This document shows, one piece after another, positions 16,833 through 23,734 of a DNA stretch of 26,280 nt; the stretch's first letter is position 1, and the number at the start of each line of letters is the position of its first letter. Source of the DNA: Geobacter sp. UBA6802 (GTDB lineage Bacteria; Desulfobacterota; Desulfuromonadia; Geobacterales; Pseudopelobacteraceae); NCBI GenBank assembly GCA_002452325.1, contig DKFG01000128.1, forward strand, positions 197-26,476, read 5' to 3'. A model generated the notes under the pieces. It searched no databases. It had not been told where the DNA came from and worked only from the letters and a program-made list of their open reading frames with translations. The position numbers and the translations under genes are program-made.

Positions 16833-16850
16833 ATTCCCGCATGCGGGAAT
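16833..16850. promoter_or_regulatory. 18-bp perfect palindrome upstream of the def-alsD operon
   Basis: ATTCCCGCATGCGGGAAT is fully self-complementary and touches the candidate -35 box TTGACT. A second short symmetric element, GTGGTAACCAC-like, follows at about 16854-16865. Either a repressor operator or a REP-like hairpin. Confidence 0.45.
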
Positions 16851-16949
16851 CTTGTGGTAACCACCTAATATCAATGAAATCATCATCTGAAATGGCCCAT
16901 ATTTTTGAGCCACTGCCAAAAAATCAAATCATCTACTGTGGATGCTTGT

Positions 16950-17000
16950 GACAGTATACTGAATTCTTCTGAGATAAATATGGTGTCCCAGGAACTCACT
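16950..17000. repeat. Dispersed repeat, copy 1 (GGTGTCCC type)
   Basis: TCTGAGATAAATATGGTGTC followed by CCAGGAACTCACT matches copies at 20408-20455 and 26118-26180. Just before it, ACAGTATACTGAATTC looks like a partner unit. Such units (TCCGGGGACA on the other strand) recall repeats tied to IS200-like REP transposases; none is present here. Confidence 0.5.
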
Positions 17001-17070
17001 CCAGGCTGCTTGTTATTTCCCCAATTCACCCAAAATAAACAGCCTGTCTACTGCTGTTGCTGTTTTGTAG

Positions 17071-17478
17071 TTATTCAGTGCACCAAGGTCGGCAAATGCT
17101 GTTAATCATCAGAGTCTGCACATCAATGGCTCCAGGATACACAATGGTTGCTATACTGTTTCCACATTGAGCTTTAGCGCGTAATGAAACTGCTTTTACT
17201 GTACCTTTATCTGAATATGTACAATTTGCCGACAGCTCAATACTGTTACAGGCAGGCGAGTTAACCGTCATTGTTCTGCTGTCACCAACGCTTAACTTGC
17301 TAGTATTACGGCTTGAAATATCTCCAATTATACTCTTCACAGTCACCTCAAGCGGGGTACAACTGGACTCTCCCAACTGATTTTTCCAGGTTATTGTGAA
17401 GCTCGCCGCCGAAGCGACACCGCTGGTTACTATGCTGCAGAGGAGCGCCAAGAGGCTGATGCAGAGTTGTTTTTTCAT
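17071..17478 (-). CDS. Small exported four-cysteine TITWKN-family protein
   Basis: 135 residues from the ATG at 17478 (GAAAGGAATT upstream). The signal peptide ends ASA (about 25) and the mature protein opens ASFTITWKNQLG. It shows the family pattern most fully: CTPLEVTV, CNSIELSANCTY, and AQCGNSIATIVYP, with matched cysteines. The last 20 residues (ending CRPWCTE) extend beyond the family end and add two cysteines, perhaps from read-through into foreign sequence. Upstream lie a fossil DUF1566 signal peptide and a sigma-54 promoter, the same order as DUF1566 then four-cysteine gene at 14367-13476. Confidence 0.78.
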   Translation of the reverse strand: MKKQLCISLLALLCSIVTSGVASAASFTITWKNQLGESSCTPLEVTVKSIIGDISSRNTSKLSVGDSRTMTVNSPACNSIELSANCTYSDKGTVKAVSLRAKAQCGNSIATIVYPGAIDVQTLMINSICRPWCTE

Positions 17479-17519
17479 GATGTAATTCCTTTCAGTAGAT
17501 GTATTCAGGCGTCTTGATA

Positions 17520-17560
17520 ACAAGTTTTCTTGTAAATGTGGGACTTCCCGGTTTTCTGCC
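17520..17560. repeat. REP-like hairpins between fossil and four-cysteine gene
   Basis: ACAAG-TTTT-CTTGT (17520-17533) is followed by GTGGGACTTCCCGG, a GGGA/TCCC hairpin. The second resembles those at 21199, 23675 and 25308. They mark the join between the DUF1566 fossil and the downstream gene. Confidence 0.4.
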
Positions 17561-17574
17561 GCCACTCGTGCCGG

Positions 17575-17679
17575 TCACAACGAAAAGGAGGAAGTCCCTG
17601 GTTTCCCAGCAGCGCAGGCCAGGGTGAGCGCCGCTGCTGCGGCAATGGTGATGAAGCGTTTGATCGTGGTGGTGAACAT
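17575..17679 (-). pseudogene. Fossil DUF1566 gene, signal peptide only
   Basis: From an ATG at 17679 (GGAGGCAACACC upstream) 34 codons encode MFTTTIKRFITIAAAAALTL, then ACAAGKPG and a stop at 17575. The ALTLACAAG stretch matches the signal peptide of the DUF1566 protein at 14784-15263 (VALTLACAAGG). Homology breaks after the glycine at about 17605, where repeat sequence takes over. Its sigma-54 promoter and enhancer boxes are intact, so they may now drive the four-cysteine gene at 17071-17478. Confidence 0.65.
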
Positions 17680-17739
17680 GGTGTTGCCTCCTGCGCCATC
17701 CAACCGTTCATGTCAGACCGGGTGTTGTTTTATCTACTT

Positions 17740-17760
17740 TTAGCAGGTTGTATGCCAAAT
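17740..17760 (-). promoter_or_regulatory. Sigma-54 promoter before the DUF1566 fossil
   Basis: Minus-strand TTTGGCATACAACCTGCTA gives GG (17756-17755), ten bases, GC (17744-17743). It matches the promoter at 14408-14428 in all but one base of the core. Confidence 0.8.
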
Positions 17761-17800
17761 ATGCATGCAACAATTTCAGTGTGTTAGCAAAATGCGTGCT

Positions 17801-17827
17801 GCCAACTCCTGCTTGCCCGCGCCAACT
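17801..17827 (-). promoter_or_regulatory. Two GCCAACT boxes, putative enhancer
   Basis: GCCAACT at 17801-17807 and 17821-17827, 20 bp apart. The proximal box starts 57 bp from the -12 element. The distal box is half of a perfect CGCCAAC-TTT-GTTGGCG inverted repeat, suggesting the full operator is this palindrome. Confidence 0.65.
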
Positions 17828-17837
17828 TTGTTGGCGG

Positions 17838-18065
17838 TTACTCCGCCCGCCGGTCTGCCCCGCCCATCGCCTCCACAATCGCCATTGTTCGTACGCTGAC
17901 AGTGGTCACACGCATGATCAGGTCAATCACCTGCTCTTTGTAGTCGCTGAAGCGGTAGGTATTGAATTTCTCGCGGATGGTGGGGTCTTTGGGTTTGGAT
18001 TCCTTGTATTGATCCAGAATCCATTCTAGGGCGGTGCGGTTGCTGTCATCAATATCTCCTTTCAT
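17838..18065 (-). pseudogene. C-terminal remnant of a type ISP restriction-modification enzyme
   Basis: The 75 residues from MKGDIDDSN run TALEWILDQYKESKPKDPTI, REKFNTYRFSDYKEQVIDL, then VTTVSVRTMAIVEAM. I recognise this as the conserved C-terminal end of LlaGI/LlaBIII-type single-chain restriction enzymes (helicase plus methyltransferase, normally about 1,500 residues). The rest is absent; upstream is the unrelated Na/Pi cotransporter gene, 13 bases away. The frame is open and an AACAGGGAC stretch precedes the ATG, so a peptide could be made, but restriction activity is impossible. A shorter copy of its end lies at 14507-14563. Confidence 0.75.
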
Positions 18066-18078
18066 GGTTTTGTCCCTG

Positions 18079-19695
18079 TTAGCGTTCCCGGCCATTCAAC
18101 AGCAGACAATACTGCCGCAGCAGCCAGACGATTCGCTCATACAGACTGGAGGAGCTAAACAACGCCTCCAGTGCATCCGACGACAATTCAGAACCTTTGC
18201 GCAGCAGTTGATCGCGGACCCGTTCCATGACTTCTGAGTTGTCGGCCGTAAGCTTGAGAAACAGCGCCCGGTCCTGCTCATCCAGCGACTTTATCGTATC
18301 CAGCAGGGTCAACATCAAAAAATCAAGCCCCTCGACAATGCCGTGCGTGACCGCTCTTGCTTTGACATCGTCCCGGGTGGGCCGCAGCAGTTCATCAAGC
18401 TTGTAAAGTCCATCCTGGATGTCGGTCAGGAGGCGATTGCGCGACTGAAAGTTCAGCATGCGGTTAAGCGCATCGCGGTCTTGCGTACGATCCATCAGCT
18501 CGGTCAGGAATTCGCCAATCTCGGCAGTCACCGAGCTGTTGGCGGCATGAAGATTTGGGCTTCCGGGGTCCTCCATGACCGATGCTGACGCGCGTCGGTC
18601 TTCACTCGGTAGATAGTGTACCAGACGTTCCAGTTGCCGCAGCTGCTCTTTTTCGACCAGGTCCAGGGCGGTTTCCGCGTCACCAAGCGCCTCTTCATAA
18701 AGGTACTGTGGCTTCGACAGCGTTTCTTCAAGGGTGGCGGGCGATGTCCGCAGGGCAAGTTGGTACAACCGGTCAGACCAGGCGGTCACGACAAGGCAAC
18801 CCAGCAGCTGCATTAACAGATACGCCCAGGCCCCCTGCATGCTCGTATTGGTGGAAATATGCCCTATCAGCGCCTTGATCAGGGGGATGTCAAAACCGAG
18901 TTCCAACACGAACAGCAGCACCATCAAAAGTGCGGAAACAGCCTTGAGAAAGATCTGGATGTACCCAAGCTGCCGGGCCAAACCGACTATGTTGGTGGTC
19001 ATAAACCAGAGGCTGAGGGCAGAGCCCAGGCCCGCACCGTAAATGGCCATCAGGGTCAGGTCCATGCTGAGCAATCCCTGCGTGGTCATGGTGACCGCGA
19101 CCACCGTCACAGTCGCCGACGATTGGGCAACAAAGGCCAGGGCGGCACCCAGCATGAAGACAAGCCCAAATGATTGGGCCGCCAGGCCAAGCAAATCGCG
19201 CACAGCCTGAAGCTCACGCAATGGCGCTGCACCCTGCTTGATGAAATCCAGCCCTAAAAACAACAGTGCAACGCCCAGCAGTGCTGCCGCAACATGCCGA
19301 TAACGGCTTGATTTTTCAATATTGAAGAAGTAGCAGAGACCTATTACGGCCAGCAGGCTCAACACAAACAGGCGTATATTCACCGTGGCCATGAGCACCA
19401 GGGCAGAAGTCCCCAGATTGGCCCAGATCACGACCGGCATGACGACCCGCACTGGTACCAGGCCAGCCGTGATCATGCTGCTGACGATGAAGGTTACAGC
19501 GTTCGTGCTTTGGGTGATGGCGCCAAACAGTATGCCCAGCAGGGACGCCGACCATGATCTGTCGATCAGGCGCAGGATCCATTTGCGGAAACTGCGGCCT
19601 GTCATCTGGCCCAAGTGCGAACCGATCAGCTTGATCCCGATGAAAAACAGACCAAGACCGGCGAACAGCGCGATGAGAAATTCTGTGATGTTCAT
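18079..19695 (-). CDS. Na+/phosphate cotransporter family protein (NptA/YjbB-like) with PhoU-like tail
   Basis: 538 residues. Two inverted Na_Pi_cotrans repeats are marked by GAITQSTNAVTFIV (QSTNA at 62-66) and VAQSSATVTVVAV (about 190), the substrate- and sodium-binding motifs of SLC34-type carriers. About eight to nine membrane segments fill residues 1-310. The soluble C-terminal part (about 330-538) is helical and PhoU-like. The family carries out Na+-coupled phosphate transport, in bacteria often export. Its ATG overlaps the stop of the upstream membrane-sensor-like gene (ATGA), so the two are co-translated. Confidence 0.88.
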   Translation of the reverse strand: MNITEFLIALFAGLGLFFIGIKLIGSHLGQMTGRSFRKWILRLIDRSWSASLLGILFGAITQSTNAVTFIVSSMITAGLVPVRVVMPVVIWANLGTSALVLMATVNIRLFVLSLLAVIGLCYFFNIEKSSRYRHVAAALLGVALLFLGLDFIKQGAAPLRELQAVRDLLGLAAQSFGLVFMLGAALAFVAQSSATVTVVAVTMTTQGLLSMDLTLMAIYGAGLGSALSLWFMTTNIVGLARQLGYIQIFLKAVSALLMVLLFVLELGFDIPLIKALIGHISTNTSMQGAWAYLLMQLLGCLVVTAWSDRLYQLALRTSPATLEETLSKPQYLYEEALGDAETALDLVEKEQLRQLERLVHYLPSEDRRASASVMEDPGSPNLHAANSSVTAEIGEFLTELMDRTQDRDALNRMLNFQSRNRLLTDIQDGLYKLDELLRPTRDDVKARAVTHGIVEGLDFLMLTLLDTIKSLDEQDRALFLKLTADNSEVMERVRDQLLRKGSELSSDALEALFSSSSLYERIVWLLRQYCLLLNGRER

Positions 19696-20372
19696 AGACC
19701 CCGGTTCTTGCGAATCACCAAACCAAGCATGAGCATAAGGACGGCCACGGCCAGCGCTGTCCCCACCATCATCACGCGTCGGACCGTCTCAATGGTCTTT
19801 TGGGATTGTTCGGCAGCTGCCTGCCTCTGCGCATGCGCCAACTCCTTGAACCTTTGGGCCAACTGATCGATTGCATTGTTGAGCGGGCGGTCAATTCCGC
19901 GAACGGCCCGGTCCAGTTTGAGAGCATTCAGAAAGGTGTCAGGCGGCAGGGCCTGCAGTTCTTTCTGATAAACGGCAAGCATTTTCTGATGGTCAGAAAT
20001 GAGCTTGGCGATCAAAGCGGCTTCGGCGTCCAGTTTGAGCACGGTAGATTGAACACCCAGCCGGCGTAAAGCTTCCTGAACCTGGCTGGCTTGCGCCAGC
20101 ATGGCATCCCGGTAGCTGGCCAGGTTATGGCCATCCTGACCACGTAGCAGCAGGTTTTTCCATTCCTGAACCTGGACCTTGAAGTGGACCTGCGCTTCAC
20201 GCGACAAGTCCGTTGCCTCGGTCAGCAAATTAACCCGTTGCATCAGTTCGGCATATTTAAGGTCCACGTAGCGCAGCCCGAAATAGCCGATAGCGCCGTT
20301 GATGAGTAGCACCAGTAATACGATGCCGACCATCGAAATCAGAGAACTTGTTTGTGTTTTTTGAACAGGCAT
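19692..20372 (-). CDS. Two-TM protein with periplasmic four-helix sensor-like domain
   Basis: 226 residues; GGGGAAGAAGAA precedes the ATG at 20372. One membrane helix lies at about 13-33 and another at 200-219, enclosing some 165 mostly helical, charged residues like the ligand-binding domain of chemoreceptors (4HB_MCP class). Only a short basic tail (RKNRGL) follows the second helix: no HAMP, kinase or signalling domain. It therefore looks like a sensor stripped of its output, or a small partner of the overlapping Na/Pi carrier. Confidence 0.75.
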   Translation of the reverse strand: MPVQKTQTSSLISMVGIVLLVLLINGAIGYFGLRYVDLKYAELMQRVNLLTEATDLSREAQVHFKVQVQEWKNLLLRGQDGHNLASYRDAMLAQASQVQEALRRLGVQSTVLKLDAEAALIAKLISDHQKMLAVYQKELQALPPDTFLNALKLDRAVRGIDRPLNNAIDQLAQRFKELAHAQRQAAAEQSQKTIETVRRVMMVGTALAVAVLMLMLGLVIRKNRGL

Positions 20373-20407
20373 TTCTTCTTCCCCATGAAATAGTTAAGGT
20401 GATTCTA

Positions 20408-20455
20408 AGGGCATCAGACGTAATTCATTTGAGATAACTATGCTGTCCCCGGAAT
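20408..20455. repeat. Dispersed repeat, copy 2 (GCTGTCCCC type)
   Basis: CATCAGACGTAATTCATTTG then AGATAACTATGCTGTCCCCG matches the copy at 26118-26180 (CATCATACGTAATCCATCTG...) and more loosely 16966-17000. It lies downstream of the VR3 fusion gene and upstream of the sensor gene. Confidence 0.55.
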
Positions 20456-20529
20456 GCCGTAACGGTTTCATCGGGATATTCCTTTCAGTACACGAGTTGT
20501 CTCTGAAATCAAAGGTTCACGAAAAAGAA

Positions 20530-20681
20530 CTAAAACGCCAAATAACCTACTGTCCGCCACGCACGGGCCAAACGTAGTAGCCCCAGTCCTCACTGCAGCT
20601 GTTCACGTAGCCGTTGCTCATGCTCACGACCCAGGCGCCGGTCTCACTATATGCGTAGGTACTGGAAGACCAGTAGTTGAA
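20530..20681 (-). other. VR3 with IMH-like tail
   Basis: The variable segment starts right after GTCCAGGCT, which VR1 shares. The next two codons are TTC AAC here and AGC GTC in VR1, then TAC TGG TCT TCC is identical in both. It ends GGCGGACAG, the stop, and GGTTATTTGGCG, a tail identical to that of VR4. Confidence 0.75.
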
Positions 20682-21122
20682 AGCCTGGACGGCATGGAAT
20701 TGACTTTTTGCAGAATAGATACTCTTCAATTCTTCTATGGTGGGAAGACGCCAATCGCCAGGCTTTGATTTGTGGTTAAGGGAAGGCAGCAGCCCCTGCA
20801 GCCATGCCAGAAAGTCCTGATAGGAACATGCGTTGTCAAGGCTGTCATGGCTGACCGGCTGATAAAAGGCAACGCAGGAAAAGGGGGTCAGCAGTTCATC
20901 GCTTACCCGTGCGGCAGCTCCGTCAGCGGTAATCTGGTAGATCTCGCCATCAAGCATCACCATCTCACCATCCAGATTATCAAAGGTTCCCAGCCCGAAA
21001 TCACCATGCTGCTTGATCTCGGTAAAGGGGATTCTCTGCTGGTAGATCCCTTCAACCAGTGCGTTGACCGGGGAGCAGAAGTAGATACGGTTGGCATTGG
21101 GCGGTACTGTGGGGGCTGTCAT
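20547..21122 (-). CDS. Fusion of truncated acetolactate decarboxylase with a DUF1566 variable domain
   Basis: 191 residues from the ATG at 21122 (AAAAAGGAACC upstream, as in alsD). Residues 1-116 are nearly identical to AlsD (15416-16141) through GLLPSLN. The frame then passes straight into HKSKPGDWRLPTIEELKSIY, YWSSSTYAYSE and YVWPVRGGQ of a DUF1566 protein. The alsD zinc ligands (HxH...H) are lost, so decarboxylase activity is not expected; the DUF1566 N-terminal half is also missing. There is no signal peptide, so unlike its relatives the product should stay in the cytoplasm. The variable region and its tail are intact. It looks like one deletion across an alsD-DUF1566 gene pair. It may be expressed or a recent pseudogene. 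Confidence 0.85.
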   Translation of the reverse strand: MTAPTVPPNANRIYFCSPVNALVEGIYQQRIPFTEIKQHGDFGLGTFDNLDGEMVMLDGEIYQITADGAAARVSDELLTPFSCVAFYQPVSHDSLDNACSYQDFLAWLQGLLPSLNHKSKPGDWRLPTIEELKSIYSAKSQFHAVQAFNYWSSSTYAYSETGAWVVSMSNGYVNSCSEDWGYYVWPVRGGQ

Positions 21123-21153
21123 GAGAGGTTCCTTTTTAACCGGACGATGCTGC

Positions 21154-21174
21154 CTATAAAGCCTGAAAAGCTCC
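21154..21174 (-). pseudogene. Short relic of the def 3' coding region
   Basis: TATAAAGCCTGAAAAGCTCC equals the def segment at about 16229-16248. In the def-alsD operon this segment lies about 60 bases farther from alsD; here it is joined to the alsD leader at GCTGCC. The duplicated block that made the fusion gene therefore once carried the end of def and then lost an internal piece. Confidence 0.75.
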
Positions 21175-21198
21175 ATACTGTTGAGGCGCTCCAGCGAC

Positions 21199-21220
21199 AA
21201 ACCAGGGATTGCCCCTGTTT
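21199..21220. repeat. REP-like hairpin
   Basis: CAGGG (21203-21207) pairs with CCCTG (21213-21217), flanked by A-rich and T-rich arms. The preceding TTGAGGCGCTCCAGC resembles ATTGAGGCGATCCAGC at 23652. It separates the SH3-NlpC/P60 gene from the fusion gene. Confidence 0.4.
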
Positions 21221-21238
21221 TCCCGGCTCTTGTGCAGG

Positions 21239-22624
21239 CTATTGGGCCGGTAGCGTCAGCATGCCATCCAGATGATCAAGCAGGGTTCCTCTGGAGGGAG
21301 GCAGCTCAAAACCAGCTTCCAGGGTGGTTAATACCGTCCTACCAATGTAGAACTTCTCTTCCTGACCGCTCTTGGTTTTAAAGCGGATCGCCCAGGCTGT
21401 ATGCAGCACCACCGGCTTGCCATCAAACAGGCCTGCGTAAAGCATGATATGCCCTTTGCGATGCACAATGGTCCGAAACGGCACTCCCTGCTGAATGAGC
21501 AGTTTTTCCTTGTCTGGTTTTGCGAGGTTGGCCAGTGAGACAAAAGGGCCGGAATGAATTTGCTCCCGTGAATTACGGGGCAACCAGATGCCGAACGGCA
21601 GAAAGAAGTCTCTGGTGGTGGCTGAACAATCCCGATCGCGAAACAGTTCTCCCCAGCCGTAGGGGGTTTTCAGCAGCTCATTACCAATATGCGTCACGGT
21701 TTCAGCATTAAACGGCAGCGGGAAACGTTGTGCATCATTTTTCCGGATACATGCTGTTTTCAGGGTTGCCCAATCATCCTCTCCAGGTACAGCTAGTTCA
21801 ACCAGCCAGCAGTCCGGTTCTTCCCGTACCAATGGATAGAGGGTGCCGATCCTGGGTTGCGGCATCGCCTTGCCCTTGTCATCCCGAATCACCGCAAAAT
21901 CCAGGGTAATGACGACAAGCTCAGCGCTGGTCATCCTGTGCTGCATTGACAGGTCAACCGGCAGCACGGTGCCTGCTTTTACCCAGCCAAAGCCGTAAGC
22001 TGTCTCAATAAACACCCAGGCACCGGTATCAGACTCGTGGAGCATACGAACCGGCTCATTCGGCTTCACCTCGCTGTACTGCAGCTGGTCAAAGGGAAAG
22101 TCGTCAGAGGTCTCGTACAGTGGCTTCAGATTTGGCAACCCCCGCAAAAATGTGGGTGCAATGGCTATCCCAGGCTTGTTGAATAAAGGAAGTCTGTCCA
22201 AATCTGCATGGGCCTGTATTGCCTTGATCCGTTCCGGCTTTACTTTCAGGCGGTTCTCCCCGTACCAGGTCGTCTTTGCAATATCCTTCATCCCCTGGAT
22301 TGACTGTTTTATATCGCGGGTAGGCTCCGGCTCTGTCCAGGGAGCAAAGTGCTGTTTGCGAAACCGCTGCAGAGCATTGGCCTGTAGTTCATCGGTTGGT
22401 AGTGGTTTGATTACTGCCGTGAATCTGCGCACATCCTGCGGTATTTTTTGGATATCTTCGATCTCGCTCGGTAGCTCCTCAGGTTTGGAACGGTTGAAGT
22501 CATCTGCTGGGTCTGAAGCAGTGGTTTGCCCTGCAAGGATAACCGTATGCTGTGGCGCACATCCGGTTGTGATGAACAGCAAGGTTGCGGCAACAATGGA
22601 GCAGCTACGCGCGATCCGTCTCAT
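21239..22624 (-). CDS. SH3-NlpC/P60 cell-wall peptidase lipoprotein
   Basis: 461 residues. A lipoprotein signal ends ITTGC (Cys22). The middle (about 150-290) resembles the N-terminal stabilising and SH3-like domains of NlpC/P60 enzymes such as YkfC. The peptidase domain shows TPYGWGELFRDRDCSATT (catalytic Cys near 332) and HRKGHIMLYAG (catalytic His near 388). These enzymes cut gamma-D-glutamyl-diaminopimelate bonds in wall peptides. Only AGGT precedes the ATG at 22624. A degenerate sigma-54 promoter and one GCCAACT box lie upstream. Its activity would complement that of the GH3 enzymes in this window. Confidence 0.9.
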   Translation of the reverse strand: MRRIARSCSIVAATLLFITTGCAPQHTVILAGQTTASDPADDFNRSKPEELPSEIEDIQKIPQDVRRFTAVIKPLPTDELQANALQRFRKQHFAPWTEPEPTRDIKQSIQGMKDIAKTTWYGENRLKVKPERIKAIQAHADLDRLPLFNKPGIAIAPTFLRGLPNLKPLYETSDDFPFDQLQYSEVKPNEPVRMLHESDTGAWVFIETAYGFGWVKAGTVLPVDLSMQHRMTSAELVVITLDFAVIRDDKGKAMPQPRIGTLYPLVREEPDCWLVELAVPGEDDWATLKTACIRKNDAQRFPLPFNAETVTHIGNELLKTPYGWGELFRDRDCSATTRDFFLPFGIWLPRNSREQIHSGPFVSLANLAKPDKEKLLIQQGVPFRTIVHRKGHIMLYAGLFDGKPVVLHTAWAIRFKTKSGQEEKFYIGRTVLTTLEAGFELPPSRGTLLDHLDGMLTLPAQ

Positions 22625-22663
22625 AAAGGTACCTATGTGATCTCTGACTGTCAGCAGAATATA

Positions 22664-22683
22664 CTCACAAAAGCTAAACCACG
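22664..22683 (-). promoter_or_regulatory. Weak sigma-54-like promoter of the NlpC/P60 gene
   Basis: Minus-strand CGTGGTTTAGCTTTTGTGAG has GG and, ten bases later, GT, as in the 15311 promoter. A GCCAACT box lies at 22734-22740, within the distance range of the distal boxes elsewhere. The -24 box is poor (TGGTT), so this is tentative. Confidence 0.35.
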
Positions 22684-22705
22684 AAATATCAACATGTTAC
22701 ATTAT

Positions 22706-22733
22706 GGCAGCCTGTCAGCACCTACAGGCTGCC
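22706..22733. terminator. 10-bp perfect inverted repeat after the binding-protein gene
   Basis: GGCAGCCTGT (22706-22715) pairs with ACAGGCTGCC (22724-22733) around an eight-base loop, downstream of the gene ending at 22781. There is no T-run. It overlaps the enhancer-box region of the NlpC/P60 gene, so it could instead be regulatory. Confidence 0.5.
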
Positions 22734-22780
22734 GCCAACTTTAGTGGCAACCGGCTGCCCTGTCATACGTACCGACGCTA

Positions 22781-23605
22781 TCATTGGCGTGGAGAAGGCG
22801 GCAATGGTACGACAATATTCTTCTTCAGGGCAACGGCCAGCGAATCAATGGTGTAGTAGGGATCGGAAAAGGCTACCCGCTTCTTGCGCTCTTCGGTGAT
22901 CGCCAGCGGCGTAGCGATCATGTCAAGCTTGCGTCCGGCCAAGGCTGCGATCTGGTTTCCGAATTCCAAATCCAGGTACTGGACAGGGCGATTGTTGAAG
23001 GCGCTGAAACGCTCCATCAGTTCAATGTTGAAGCCGATCAGCCGGTTGTCCTGCATCACGATAAACGGCAGTCCGTTGTCGCTCAGGATACCGGCCACCA
23101 ACGGCAGCCTGCCGTTTCCGGCAGCCGGTAGCTGCGGCGGCATGGTGGCGGCCCCCTGCTCCATCCAGCGCCTGATCATGTCGTCGTAGGTACCGTCGCT
23201 GCGAATCTGCTGCAGAAAGCGGTTGAAGGACTGGACCAGATCACGGTCTTCCAGGCGAAAGGCAATGGCAACGGGTGTGCGATAAAGGGGGCCGCCCAGA
23301 AACGCCAGGTCGTCGTTGGTGCGCATATACTCGGCCAACTCATTGCGACTGTAAATGGCAGCGTCAGCCTTACCGGTTTTTACGGCCAGCAGCATATCGG
23401 AAACAGACTTGTACTGCAGCACCGTAGCCCGGGGGTACTGCGCGGTTGCGTAGCTCTCGTGGGTAGATCCCTGCAGCACCGCGATCCGCTTGTCCATAAG
23501 GTCGGTGGGTGAGACCAGTTTTGCTGACGGCGTCGTAGAGTTGCTACAGCCGACAAGAAAGCACAGCAGAACGAAACACCGGATAAGGAGTATCAGGTTT
23601 TTCAA
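22781..23605 (-). CDS. Amino-acid-binding-type (SBP_bac_3) lipoprotein with permuted lobes
   Basis: 274 residues, starting at TTG 23605 with a strong AAAGGAGC before it. The lipobox is LVGC (Cys20). Residues about 35-150 (DKRIAVLQGSTHESYATAQY ... LVQSFNRFLQQIRSDGTYDDM) match the second half of a solute-binding domain. Residues about 165-265 (ILSDNGLPFIVMQDNRLIGF ... AITEERKKRVAFSD) match the first half. The order is thus reversed, as if cut from a tandem pair of domains or circularly permuted. No permease or kinase adjoins it. Probably a periplasmic ligand-binding lipoprotein; ligand unknown. Confidence 0.82.
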   Translation of the reverse strand: MKNLILLIRCFVLLCFLVGCSNSTTPSAKLVSPTDLMDKRIAVLQGSTHESYATAQYPRATVLQYKSVSDMLLAVKTGKADAAIYSRNELAEYMRTNDDLAFLGGPLYRTPVAIAFRLEDRDLVQSFNRFLQQIRSDGTYDDMIRRWMEQGAATMPPQLPAAGNGRLPLVAGILSDNGLPFIVMQDNRLIGFNIELMERFSAFNNRPVQYLDLEFGNQIAALAGRKLDMIATPLAITEERKKRVAFSDPYYTIDSLAVALKKNIVVPLPPSPRQ

Positions 23606-23639
23606 GTTCGTGCTCCTTTATATTTGGTAACAGTATGTG

Positions 23640-23700
23640 ACACCCCCCGTATTATTGAGGCGATCCAGCCATACATCAGGGGAGTATCGCTGGTTCCCGC
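23640..23700. repeat. REP-like repeat unit
   Basis: ACACCCCCCGTATTATTGAG followed by GCGATCCAGC and an imperfect CAGGGG/CGCTGG hairpin. It is related to 25278-25329 (ATACCCCCCGGATTATTGAG...) and 21181-21220. It lies between the four-cysteine gene and the binding lipoprotein gene. Confidence 0.45.
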
Positions 23701-23734
23701 CATGGTTAGTAGTCCCTCTGCATAAATACGGGGC

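Noticed and set aside
16905..16945. Possible sixth VR tail (CAGTAGATGATTTGAT on the minus strand)
   Set aside because: Only about 16 bases resemble the VR2 tail and no VWPVR codons precede it; too short to claim.
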